Of a stretch of 14,194 nt of DNA, positions 1 to 6,788 are shown piece by piece; the first letter of the stretch is position 1, and each line of letters opens with the position of its first letter. The notes under the pieces are model-generated. The model made no database searches, was not told where the DNA came from, and was given only the letters and a program-made list of their open reading frames with translations. The translations under genes and the position numbers were made by a program. Source of the DNA: Lachnospiraceae bacterium UBA4316 (GTDB lineage Bacteria > Bacillota > Clostridia > Lachnospirales > Lachnospiraceae); assembly GCA_002394535.1 (NCBI GenBank), contig DGUG01000122.1:1-14194 (forward strand), read 5' to 3'.

Positions 1-161
<161 letters not shown>

Positions 162-656
162 TTATAAATAAACAACCCCGTCGCTGCCGCGGCGAAGGCC
201 GGCTATACCTGTTCTTGCGATTTCAAGTATCTCGTAGTCCTGAAGCAGTTCGATGAAAGCGTTGATCTTGGACTGGGTTCCCGTAAGTTCGATTATCATT
301 GAATCTTTCGTGATATCAATGATCTTGGATCTGAATACATCGCATACCGTTATAAGTGCCTGTCTCTTTTCTTCTCCAACCTTAACTTTGATAAGAACCA
401 GTTCCCTGTAAACGGAATCTTCGGGCTCCAAAACCCTTATATCCCTTACGTCAATGAGCTTTCCTACCTGTTTTTCGATCTGCTCAAGAATGTCTTCATC
501 ACCGCTTGTAACAATGGTTATCCTAGTGTATCTTGGATCTGCGGTTATTCCGGCTGTAATGCTTTCAATATTGTAGCCACGTCTGGAAAACAGACCTGAA
601 ATTCTCGACAGTACACCGGAAGTGTTGTCTACTATGAGCTGAATAACTCTTATCAT
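162..656 (-). CDS. ilvN: Acetolactate synthase small (regulatory) subunit, canonical paralogue
   Basis: This 164-aa protein has the full length of an IlvN/IlvH subunit: an N-terminal ACT domain (about residues 2-75) and the C-terminal small-subunit domain (about 80-158). It activates the IlvB catalytic subunit and normally gives valine feedback inhibition. Family landmarks are SGVLSRISGLFSRRGYNIES, LEQIEKQ and the closing ARTGIAGLRRG. The residues matching E. coli IlvH N11, G14 and N29, which line the valine site, are all present (N11, G14, N29). It is about 43% identical by hand count to the second small subunit just upstream (732-1217), with an ungapped alignment. It has its own promoter (696-724) and AAGGAG (668-673), and its stop lies inside the ilvC Shine-Dalgarno sequence, so it is probably co-transcribed and translationally coupled with ilvC. 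Of the two copies this is the more typical. Confidence 0.95.
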   Translation of the reverse strand: MIRVIQLIVDNTSGVLSRISGLFSRRGYNIESITAGITADPRYTRITIVTSGDEDILEQIEKQVGKLIDVRDIRVLEPEDSVYRELVLIKVKVGEEKRQALITVCDVFRSKIIDITKDSMIIELTGTQSKINAFIELLQDYEILEIARTGIAGLRRGSDGVVYL

Positions 657-695
657 AACAATAATGTCTCCTTAATCTATAGCAATCCGAGATTT

Positions 696-724
696 ATTGT
701 ATCTTTTTGATTTTTTGTTGTCAA
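696..724 (-). promoter_or_regulatory. Near-consensus sigma-A promoter for ilvN(2)-ilvC
   Basis: On the minus strand a perfect TTGACA (719-724) is followed by a 17-bp spacer and TACAAT (696-701, 5/6 match to TATAAT). It sits in the 75-nt gap after the first small-subunit gene, putting transcription start near 689 and leaving a leader of about 33 nt. That leader is too short for a T-box or attenuator. No terminator is visible ahead of it, so it may add to readthrough from ilvB rather than replace it. Confidence 0.8.
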
Positions 725-731
725 TGAATCA

Positions 732-1217
732 TCAGCCCGAAAGCGAACATTTTTGAAGGGCAAGGGTCCCTGTACGGGCAACCTCCAATATGGCCACATC
801 CTGAAGCATTCTGATGAGAAGATCTGTTTTCTCGGGAGTATCACATATCTGGATCATCATCATGTTTTTGGACATATCAACGATCTTCGCGTCCAGTATC
901 TCGCAAACCTCCATTATTTCACGGCGGTTTGACTTGGTGTATCTGACCTTGACAAGCATCAGTTCTCTTGAAACACTCTCCTCCTCGGAAAATGTTTTGA
1001 TCTTGATAACATCGATTTTTTTGTTGAGCTGTTTTTCGATCTGCTCTAATGTAGTTGAATCACCCGAGCTTAGGATCGTAATGCATGACACCTTGGGATC
1101 GTCGGTCTCCCCTACGGCAAGAGAATCGATATTGAACACTCTTCTGGCAAACAGTCCGCAGACCTTTGCAAGTACCCCCGATCTGTTTTCTACAAGGATT
1201 GAATATAACCTTTTCAT
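732..1217 (-). CDS. ilvN: Acetolactate synthase small subunit, divergent paralogue
   Basis: This 161-aa ACT-domain protein has the architecture of IlvN/IlvH: an ACT domain at about residues 2-75 and the C-terminal small-subunit domain at about 80-155. It starts MKRLYSILVENRSGVLAKV and carries LEQIEKQ and EVARTG. It should bind IlvB and tune acetohydroxyacid synthase. Unusual points are RRVFNI in place of the common RRGYNI (Gly27 to Val) and a degenerate tail, LALQKCSLSG, instead of the usual GLxRG. N11, G14 and N29 of the valine site are kept. It follows ilvB by 26 nt, and that gap consists entirely of two 13-nt repeats carrying Shine-Dalgarno-like sequences. It is therefore probably the partner co-expressed with IlvB, whereas the second copy travels with ilvC. 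Whether it confers valine sensitivity cannot be read from the sequence. Confidence 0.92.
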   Translation of the reverse strand: MKRLYSILVENRSGVLAKVCGLFARRVFNIDSLAVGETDDPKVSCITILSSGDSTTLEQIEKQLNKKIDVIKIKTFSEEESVSRELMLVKVRYTKSNRREIMEVCEILDAKIVDMSKNMMMIQICDTPEKTDLLIRMLQDVAILEVARTGTLALQKCSLSG

Positions 1218-1243
1218 AATCCACCTTTACTATCCACCTTTAC
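1218..1243 (-). repeat. Tandem 13-nt repeat carrying duplicated Shine-Dalgarno-like sequence
   Basis: The whole ilvB-ilvN gap is two 13-nt copies, GTAAAGGTGGATA and GTAAAGGTGGATT on the minus strand (1231-1243 and 1218-1230), differing only in the last base. Each contains AAGGTGG. The proximal copy ends 3 nt before the ATG and the distal copy 16 nt before it, so neither has ideal spacing. The ilvB stop codon (1244-1246) abuts the distal copy. Confidence 0.85.
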
Positions 1244-2860
1244 TTATTTTACGGTATCCATTGGATCAAGCATACATTCCATAAGGCCCCACCCTTTTTC
1301 GGACAGGAACTTATCAATCACTTCATCCATGTTTTTTCCGTTATTCATGCGTATAAACGGTATGTTATAAGCCTCTGCAATCTTGGACAGATCCGGTACA
1401 CTGCCGAGATTTACCATTGAATAATTGGCCTTGTAAGTGTTGTGCTGATATTCCCTTACAAGCCCTAAATAACCGTTATTGAACACAACAATTTTAATCG
1501 GTATTTTATTCTCAACCATGGTGGCAAGCTCGTTCATGGACATCTGGAATGATCCGTCACCGCATACAGCCACAACATTTCTCTTCATGTCAGCCTTTTT
1601 GGCTCCTATGGCTGCGGGAATCGAATATCCCATTGTACCCATGCCGCCGCTTGTTAAAAATCTTCCCGATTTGGCAATATAGTACATACATGACCACATC
1701 TGGTTCTGGCCTACATCGGCAACATATACGTCATTGTTGCCAAGTTTTGAAGAAAGAGACGTAATAAACGCAGCCGGATCTACAAAACTCTTCCGCGGTG
1801 ATTTTCTGGGCTTGGATTGTGACCTGCACTCGTTCAACTCACTTACCCACTTCGTAAAATCACATACAGCGTTGTCTTTGGACAGATCACTGAAAATATG
1901 CTTGATATCACCAACAAGCGGAATTGTAGGGCCCACATTTTTACCTATTTCGGCAGGATCTACATCAATGTGAATCAGAACCGTATCTTTTGCCACAAGA
2001 TCAGGAGAAGATACAGCTCTGTCGGCTATTCTTGCTCCGATGACAATGAGAAGATCCGATTCTGCCATGGCATAATTAGCATATGACCTTCCGTTATTAC
2101 CGATCATTCCGTAATAGAGCGGATCATCAGAAGGGATGGAACTTATGCCCATCATTGTGGTAACTACGGGGATTCCGTACTTATGTGAAAAATCCCGAAG
2201 CTCTTTTTGCGCGCCTGATAGAATAACTCCGCCGCCGGCAAGTATAACAGGCTTTTTTGCCTTCTGAAGCTCATTAATAACCTTTTTAAGCTGTACGGCG
2301 TGCCCCTTTATGGTTGGTTTATATGTTCTCATATTAACCTCTTCGGGATATTTAAAGCCTGAAATTGTCTTGTTCTGGATATCTATGGGAACATCGATAA
2401 GTACAGGCCCCTTTCGGCCTGTTGTGGCAATGTGAAATGCTTCCTTCATTATACGCGGGATATCATTTGCATCCTTAACAAGATAACTGTATTTAACGAA
2501 GCTTTCCGCAGCTCCCGTAATATCCGCCTCCTGGAATACATCTCCTCCGAGAAGAGATGAATCAACCTGCCCGGTTATACAGATAAGGGGAATTGAATCG
2601 GCATATGCGGTAGCTATTCCCGTAATCAGATTGGTTGCTCCGGGACCGCTTGTAGCCACGCACACCCCGGGCTTACCGGTAACTCTTGCATACCCGCTTG
2701 CGGCATGGGCAGCGTTCTGCTCGCTCCTTACAAGTATTGATTCGATTTTAGTGTTTAAAATGCTGTTAAAGAAGGGGCAAATCGCCACTCCCGGATATCC
2801 GAACAGCGTTGTTACCCCTTCTTTTTCCAGGCATTTTACGATTGCATCAGCGCCAATCAT
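1244..2860 (-). CDS. ilvB: Acetolactate (acetohydroxyacid) synthase large catalytic subunit
   Basis: This 538-aa ThDP enzyme condenses two pyruvates to 2-acetolactate, or pyruvate with 2-ketobutyrate, as the first common step of branched-chain amino acid synthesis. The three thiamine-enzyme domains are visible: the N-terminal PYR domain with catalytic Glu47 in RSEQNAAHAASGYAR and SGPGATNLITGIATAY (71-86), a central domain with GARIADR (275-281), and the C-terminal PP domain with GDGSFQM (434-440) through NN (461-462). It falls in the biosynthetic, FAD-type group by PGPGATN- and VFQEADI-like motifs. Several positions normally fixed in AHAS differ: YPGV instead of YPGG (Val25), GARIADR instead of GARFDDR, and LVREYQ instead of MVRQWQ (Tyr471 at the substrate-selecting Trp). 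Start ATG has AAGAAGG (2868-2874) at good spacing. It follows the coiled-coil gene by 37 nt with no terminator between. The family is certain; substrate preference is inference. Confidence 0.97.
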   Translation of the reverse strand: MIGADAIVKCLEKEGVTTLFGYPGVAICPFFNSILNTKIESILVRSEQNAAHAASGYARVTGKPGVCVATSGPGATNLITGIATAYADSIPLICITGQVDSSLLGGDVFQEADITGAAESFVKYSYLVKDANDIPRIMKEAFHIATTGRKGPVLIDVPIDIQNKTISGFKYPEEVNMRTYKPTIKGHAVQLKKVINELQKAKKPVILAGGGVILSGAQKELRDFSHKYGIPVVTTMMGISSIPSDDPLYYGMIGNNGRSYANYAMAESDLLIVIGARIADRAVSSPDLVAKDTVLIHIDVDPAEIGKNVGPTIPLVGDIKHIFSDLSKDNAVCDFTKWVSELNECRSQSKPRKSPRKSFVDPAAFITSLSSKLGNNDVYVADVGQNQMWSCMYYIAKSGRFLTSGGMGTMGYSIPAAIGAKKADMKRNVVAVCGDGSFQMSMNELATMVENKIPIKIVVFNNGYLGLVREYQHNTYKANYSMVNLGSVPDLSKIAEAYNIPFIRMNNGKNMDEVIDKFLSEKGWGLMECMLDPMDTVK

Positions 2861-2897
2861 AAATTAACCTTCTTAAATATAATTTTTGTAATAAATA

Positions 2898-3566
2898 TTA
2901 TCTTCTGAACAGCTTAGCCAACGGAGAGATTATTGAGGTTAAATCCTTGATGGCTTTGTTAAGTGACTCAAGATCGATATTATCAATCTTCTCAACTGTC
3001 TCTGTGAGACTCTTTTCGCTTGTTTCAACAAGACCGTTGACATTATCAAGCATATCGTTGATATCGATAGCGGCAAGTTCTTTGGTTGACTTGTCAAGAT
3101 TGGTAACAACAGACTGTACTTCACCCATCATGCCGTTAACACCCGATATAACTTCGCTTGCATCTGTAATGGCTTTGCTGGCAACTGTCATTGTCTCGCC
3201 GGCCTGATCGATTATGGCTGTGGCATCCTCAACAACAGCAGAAACATTTGATACCTCTTCGCTCACCGAAAGGATGAGTTCATTGGCATTGGCAACTGCG
3301 CCTTCAACCTGAGGAATGAACTTCTTGATCGTAACAAGCATAACGATCAGAAGGATCAGACAAAGAACGGAAGCGCATAATGAGAATAGGCTCTGAAGCT
3401 TAACACGTTTCTGGGCACGCTCGTTCTCGTTTTTCATTTCAACGATAAGACGTGCGATAACCTGCATATCACCGTCTTTAACGTTCTCAAGCATTGATGT
3501 CACATCGTAGTCTGTAAGTTTTGATGTGCCGGTGTAAGGATTTGTTGTTTTGTTCTCTTCACTCAT
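2898..3566 (-). CDS. Unrecognised single-pass membrane protein with long coiled coil
   Basis: I do not recognise a named family for this 222-aa protein. It has a polar N-terminus (1-52) ending in a basic patch (RAQKRVK), one strong transmembrane segment (about 57-80) followed by KK, and then about 140 residues of Ala/Val/Ser/Asp/Glu-rich helix with heptad-like spacing (about 85-210). This resembles the extracytoplasmic coiled coils of DUF948-like proteins or methyl-accepting stalks. It ends in a short basic PLAKLFRR tail. There is no signal-peptidase site and no catalytic motif. Start ATG has GGAGGG (3573-3578). It has its own candidate promoter with a palindrome at the start site, and ilvB follows after 37 nt, so both are probably on one transcript. 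A structural or scaffolding role is plausible, but nothing links it to branched-chain synthesis except position. Confidence 0.85.
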   Translation of the reverse strand: MSEENKTTNPYTGTSKLTDYDVTSMLENVKDGDMQVIARLIVEMKNENERAQKRVKLQSLFSLCASVLCLILLIVMLVTIKKFIPQVEGAVANANELILSVSEEVSNVSAVVEDATAIIDQAGETMTVASKAITDASEVISGVNGMMGEVQSVVTNLDKSTKELAAIDINDMLDNVNGLVETSEKSLTETVEKIDNIDLESLNKAIKDLTSIISPLAKLFRR

Positions 3567-3589
3567 AAGTAACCCTCCGTTTTTTATTT

Positions 3590-3611
3590 ATTATATGAGT
3601 TCGCATATAAT
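3590..3611. promoter_or_regulatory. Perfect inverted repeat, possible operator at the transcription start
   Basis: Arms ATTATATG and CATATAAT (8 bp each, perfect) flank a 6-nt centre in the leader of the coiled-coil gene. The palindrome covers the predicted start site and the first roughly 20 transcribed bases, a typical repressor operator position. The stem is AT-rich and weak as RNA, favouring a protein-binding site over a terminator. No regulator gene is nearby. Confidence 0.45.
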
Positions 3612-3616
3612 GACAT

Positions 3617-3645
3617 ATTCTACCACAAATCTCTTCTGATATCTA
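3617..3645 (-). promoter_or_regulatory. Candidate extended -10 promoter for the coiled-coil gene and ilvB
   Basis: On the minus strand TAGATA (3640-3645, 4/6 to TTGACA) lies 17 bp from TAGAAT (3617-3622, 5/6 to TATAAT), which is preceded by TGG, matching the TGn extended -10 element. Predicted start is near 3610. The gap of 98 bp after rluD is one of the widest in the window, consistent with a new transcription unit, although no terminator is seen behind rluD. Confidence 0.5.
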
Positions 3646-3664
3646 TATTTTCTGTGAAGTTTTA

Positions 3665-4576
3665 CTAAACTTTTTCGCACAATTTAATGAACAAATTAAA
3701 ATATTCGGGAACCGGAGCCGTAAGCTCAATGTATTCCTTTGTGGTCGGATGGATGAAGCCTATCATGTAGGCGTGAAGTGCCTGCCCCTGTGTATCTACC
3801 GGGGTTTTAACACCGTTCCCGTAAACGGTATCGCCGGCAACCGGATGGCCGATGGAAGCCATATGAACTCTTATCTGATGGGTTCTGCCTGTTTCAAGCC
3901 GGCATTTGATAAGCGTAAAATGTTCAAAATTCTTAATGACTTCATAATGGGTAACAGCTCTCTTGCCGGAAGGATTGACGCACATTTTCTTCCTGTCGGA
4001 TGTGGATCTTCCTATAGGCTTATCAATTACCCCATCACCATCAATAACACCTGTTACTATAGCCAGATATTCCCTGTTTATGGAATGCTTCTCCAGCTGT
4101 GCGGCAATGCTTTCATGGGCTTTATCGTTTTTACATATGATCAGCGACCCTGTTGTATCCTTGTCTATCCTGTGGACTATTCCCGGCCTCATAACCCCGT
4201 TTATTCCGGACAGATGGTCCCGGCAGTGGTACATTACCGCGTTTACAAGAGTATGTTCATAATGTCCCGGAGCAGGATGAACAACCATACCTTTGGGCTT
4301 GTTTACCACAAGAATATCATCGTCTTCATACAGTATATCAAGAGGGATATCCTCAGGGTTAATGTCCGGTATAACGCTGTCGCACCTGACGACTATTGAA
4401 TCTTTATTCCTCACTTTGTAACTTGGCTTGATGGTTTTGCCGTTTACAGTAAGATCACCTGACTCAATGATTTTTTGTATATATGAACGTGAAAAATCGG
4501 CAAGCGCATATGTTACGAACTTGTCGATCCTTTCATTTTCCATATCCTCTTCTACGCCAAGCAGATATTCCTTCAT
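3665..4576 (-). CDS. rluD: RluA-family 23S rRNA pseudouridine synthase (RluD-like)
   Basis: At 303 aa this matches the size of RluD/YlyB. An N-terminal S4 RNA-binding domain (about residues 13-65) precedes the RluA catalytic domain. The catalytic motif reads HRIDKDTTG with the nucleophilic Asp at 138, and the later motif LETGRTHQIRVHMASIGHP (227-245) is intact. The expected reaction is uridine to pseudouridine in large-subunit rRNA; RluD itself modifies helix 69, but the exact site cannot be deduced here. Its ATG overlaps the lspA stop as ATGA, so the two are translationally coupled. The lspA-rluD pairing is widespread in Firmicutes. It is the last gene of the aroB-lspA-rluD run. Confidence 0.94.
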   Translation of the reverse strand: MKEYLLGVEEDMENERIDKFVTYALADFSRSYIQKIIESGDLTVNGKTIKPSYKVRNKDSIVVRCDSVIPDINPEDIPLDILYEDDDILVVNKPKGMVVHPAPGHYEHTLVNAVMYHCRDHLSGINGVMRPGIVHRIDKDTTGSLIICKNDKAHESIAAQLEKHSINREYLAIVTGVIDGDGVIDKPIGRSTSDRKKMCVNPSGKRAVTHYEVIKNFEHFTLIKCRLETGRTHQIRVHMASIGHPVAGDTVYGNGVKTPVDTQGQALHAYMIGFIHPTTKEYIELTAPVPEYFNLFIKLCEKV

Positions 4577-5124
4577 GTTTCGTGATTTTTGTCCTTATTT
4601 TTTGAAAACGGTGCCTTAAGGGAGCTTTCAAGATAATTGTAATCCTCTTCCTTGAGCTTAAACAGCATGAAGATCGCAAGTATCACCGTACATACGCTGA
4701 CATACATATCGGCCACATTAAATATGGGGAAATTGATCAAGGATATGTATATAAAATCAACAACATAGCCCTGCATGAGTCTGTCTATCATATTTCCCAC
4801 ACCGCCTGCAGCAATAAAAACCATGAGTATTTCCATGAATTTGTATTTTTTGTGGTCAGGCATATTCCATATTATGTAAACTATAGCGGCAACTACAACC
4901 GCAGCTATAAACAAAAACAGTGATCTATGGCCCATAAGCAGCCCGAAAGCAGCCCCCGTGTTGCCGTTGGGAAGATAATATAATTCCAGCACCCCGGGAA
5001 TCAAAGGAATAGCATCTTTATTCATAAGCCTGCTTGTAGCCCATATTTTCGTAATTCTGTCGAGAACGATCAGCAATATGAAAAGCACTATGTCTATTAA
5101 GCATCTTTTTATCTTTGTATTCAT
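4573..5124 (-). CDS. lspA: Lipoprotein signal peptidase (signal peptidase II)
   Basis: LspA cleaves the signal peptide from diacylglyceryl-modified prolipoproteins at the membrane. This 183-aa protein shows four hydrophobic segments (about 8-28, 68-86, 96-112 and 133-157). The catalytic aspartates are in VVDF (Asp123) and NVADMYV (Asp139). LDRITK (21-26), NTGAAFG (55-61) and GNMIDR (110-115) are the other conserved family blocks. The C-terminus carries an extra polar, lysine-rich tail (about 158-183), a little longer than the family norm of about 160 residues. It starts 1 nt after the aroB stop and overlaps rluD by 4 nt. At least one likely client is encoded nearby: the D,D-carboxypeptidase at 9473-10441 has a lipobox. 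Confidence 0.95.
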   Translation of the reverse strand: MNTKIKRCLIDIVLFILLIVLDRITKIWATSRLMNKDAIPLIPGVLELYYLPNGNTGAAFGLLMGHRSLFLFIAAVVVAAIVYIIWNMPDHKKYKFMEILMVFIAAGGVGNMIDRLMQGYVVDFIYISLINFPIFNVADMYVSVCTVILAIFMLFKLKEEDYNYLESSLKAPFSKNKDKNHET

Positions 5125-5125
5125 G

Positions 5126-6220
5126 TCAGTCCCATTCTACGATCAGATTTTTGATCGCCTCTTTGATTTCATCTTCGGAAACATCATTTACAATGACGGC
5201 TTTTCCGATCTTTTTAAGCAATATAAACTTAAGTCCGGTATCGGTGTTCTTTTTATCGTGACCGATATTGGAATATACGCCTTCGATTTCAAAGGGTTCA
5301 AGGCTTATAGGCAGGTCAAAGGGTACAAACATATCTCTTATCTCATAAAACTCCTCATTGCTGAGCATTGACCTCTTATAGGAGATATAAGCCGCGGCTG
5401 CCATACCGAGAGCAACACACTCGCCGTGGAGATATTTGAAATCAAAGAATTTTTCAAGGGCATGACCTATAGTATGACCGAAGTTTAATATCATCCTGTC
5501 CCCCTCTTCATAAGGGTCCTTTGTAACGTAGTACTGCTTGATCGATACAGCCTTATCAAGCATGTACTTAAGCGCTTCGGCATCCTTGTCCATTATTTCC
5601 GAAAAATTCGTTATTAGCCACTCGTAGAATACCCCATCCCTTATAAGTCCGGCCTTTAAGATTTCAGCCATTCCCGATGAAAACTCACGGTCGGGAAGGG
5701 TTTTTAATACATCGGTTGCAGCATATACAAGGCTGGGCATATATATACTGCCTACTATGTTCTTATATCTGTCGTAATCTACCCCGCATTTTCCGCCCAC
5801 GGAAGAATCCGCCATTGCCAGAAGGGATGTGGGAAGGTTAACGAATCTGCAGCCTCTCATATATGATGACGCGATAAATGCGGCCACATCCCCGGTTACG
5901 CCTCCTCCGAGACCTATAATAAGATCCCTCCGGTTAAAATCATTTGCCAGAAGTTTATCGTAGCAGGCCTTTACCGTATCAAGTGTTTTGGAACACTCTC
6001 CGGCTTCGAATATATATTCGGTCACAACCTCACAGCAATCAGACAGGGCAGATTTTATACTATCAAGATATAATCCCGAAACATTCGTATCGGTTACGAT
6101 ACATATACGTTTAAGTTGCGGAAACATCTCCGAGATATATGAGCAAAGACTGCTGTAATCCTTTTCGATAACAACAGGATAGCTTCCCGTGTTTTTGTAT
6201 GAAATATTAAGTGCGTCCAT
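5126..6220 (-). CDS. aroB: 3-dehydroquinate synthase
   Basis: AroB converts DAHP to 3-dehydroquinate, the second shikimate step, using NAD and a divalent metal. The 364-aa protein has the NAD-binding GLGGGVTGDVAAF (103-115) and PTSLLAMADSSVGGKCGVD (130-148) blocks. The metal ligands are Glu186 (GMAEILK), His249 (GHTIGH) and His265 (HGE), at the spacing known from Aspergillus nidulans DHQS. GECSKTLD (74-81) is the expected N-domain motif. Start ATG has GAGG at 6226-6229, immediately downstream of an intrinsic terminator. No other shikimate gene is in the window, so it is an isolated pathway member placed between cell-division and lipoprotein genes. The lspA start follows after 1 nt. Confidence 0.96.
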   Translation of the reverse strand: MDALNISYKNTGSYPVVIEKDYSSLCSYISEMFPQLKRICIVTDTNVSGLYLDSIKSALSDCCEVVTEYIFEAGECSKTLDTVKACYDKLLANDFNRRDLIIGLGGGVTGDVAAFIASSYMRGCRFVNLPTSLLAMADSSVGGKCGVDYDRYKNIVGSIYMPSLVYAATDVLKTLPDREFSSGMAEILKAGLIRDGVFYEWLITNFSEIMDKDAEALKYMLDKAVSIKQYYVTKDPYEEGDRMILNFGHTIGHALEKFFDFKYLHGECVALGMAAAAYISYKRSMLSNEEFYEIRDMFVPFDLPISLEPFEIEGVYSNIGHDKKNTDTGLKFILLKKIGKAVIVNDVSEDEIKEAIKNLIVEWD

Positions 6221-6229
6221 ATTAACCTC

Positions 6230-6263
6230 AAAAAAAGCTTCCGACTGTTTATCGGAAGCTTTT
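6230..6263 (-). terminator. Intrinsic terminator after sepF, abutting the aroB ribosome binding site
   Basis: On the minus strand a perfect 12-bp stem (AAAAGCTTCCGA and TCGGAAGCTTTT; 6252-6263 with 6233-6244), a 7-nt loop and a run of seven T in total (6236-6230, four within the stem). It starts 3 nt after the sepF stop. GAGG, the aroB Shine-Dalgarno sequence, follows the T-run directly, leaving no room for a separate aroB promoter downstream of it. Confidence 0.85.
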
Positions 6264-6266
6264 GTA

Positions 6267-6779
6267 CTAGAATTTGTTGTTCAGTGCCGGAACATCGAAG
6301 GCTCCGGATAAGATCTCCTGAAAATCCCCCGATACATCTACATTCTTCGGTGTCAAAATAAATATATAATGGGATATTTTCTGAAGATTACCGCCGATCG
6401 CATAGGTACTGCCGCTTGTAAAATCAATGATACGCTGTGCCATATCGACGTCAAGACCTTCCATATTCAGTAAAACCGTATGATTATCGAGAAGTGTATC
6501 TGTGATCTCTCTCGCATCTTCCACGGATGTGGGCTTTATAACACAAACCTCCATTCCGTTACTCATCATACGGTTCCTGCCGTTTCTCGGAGTGGATCTT
6601 GCAGGTGCCTTTGACTTGGCATCATCCTCATCATCGTTGAGCGTCTGTGATTTTACAGCTCTTTTATTCACTAAGCGAGATGAACTTTTGTCATCATAAT
6701 CATCATCGTAATAATCGTCTTCGTACTCATCCTCGTCGTCATATTTCATAGCGCCGAGCATCTTGTCCAGTAAACCCAT
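6267..6779 (-). CDS. sepF: Cell division protein SepF
   Basis: SepF bundles FtsZ filaments and tethers them to the membrane. The 170-aa protein begins with the amphipathic membrane-targeting helix (MGLLDKMLGAMKY). A very acidic linker rich in Asp and Tyr (about 13-55) follows, then a basic stretch (about 56-71), and the C-terminal SepF fold (about 76-155). The fold contains VLLNMEGLDVDMAQRIIDF (102-120) and the glycine-rich GSTYAIGG (123-130). The last residues (VPALNNKF) extend slightly past the domain. AGGAGA (6785-6790) overlaps the yggS stop, so translation is coupled to yggS. The yggS-sepF pairing is the standard Gram-positive division cluster arrangement. An intrinsic terminator follows. 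Confidence 0.95.
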   Translation of the reverse strand: MGLLDKMLGAMKYDDEDEYEDDYYDDDYDDKSSSRLVNKRAVKSQTLNDDEDDAKSKAPARSTPRNGRNRMMSNGMEVCVIKPTSVEDAREITDTLLDNHTVLLNMEGLDVDMAQRIIDFTSGSTYAIGGNLQKISHYIFILTPKNVDVSGDFQEILSGAFDVPALNNKF

Positions 6780-6788
6780 AATAATCTC

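Noticed and set aside
657..731. T-box or leader-peptide attenuator for the ilv genes
   Set aside because: The predicted leader is about 33 nt, with no stem, no specifier loop and no T-box sequence. The gap before ilvB is only 37 nt.
814..1284. 156-codon open frame on the plus strand
   Set aside because: It is antisense to a well-supported AHAS small subunit and the end of ilvB, has no Shine-Dalgarno sequence and resembles no protein family.
2861..2897. Terminator or promoter between the coiled-coil gene and ilvB
   Set aside because: The 37 nt contain no stem with a U-tract and no convincing -35/-10 pair, only an AAGAAGG ribosome site.
3749..4399. 216-codon open frame on the plus strand
   Set aside because: It lies entirely antisense to rluD, whose motifs are intact, and encodes no recognisable domain; its length reflects codon bias of the opposite strand.
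6700..6760. Short trinucleotide-like repeats (cat/cgt) as a repeat locus
   Set aside because: They encode the Asp/Glu/Tyr-rich acidic linker of SepF, are irregular, and are normal for that disordered region.
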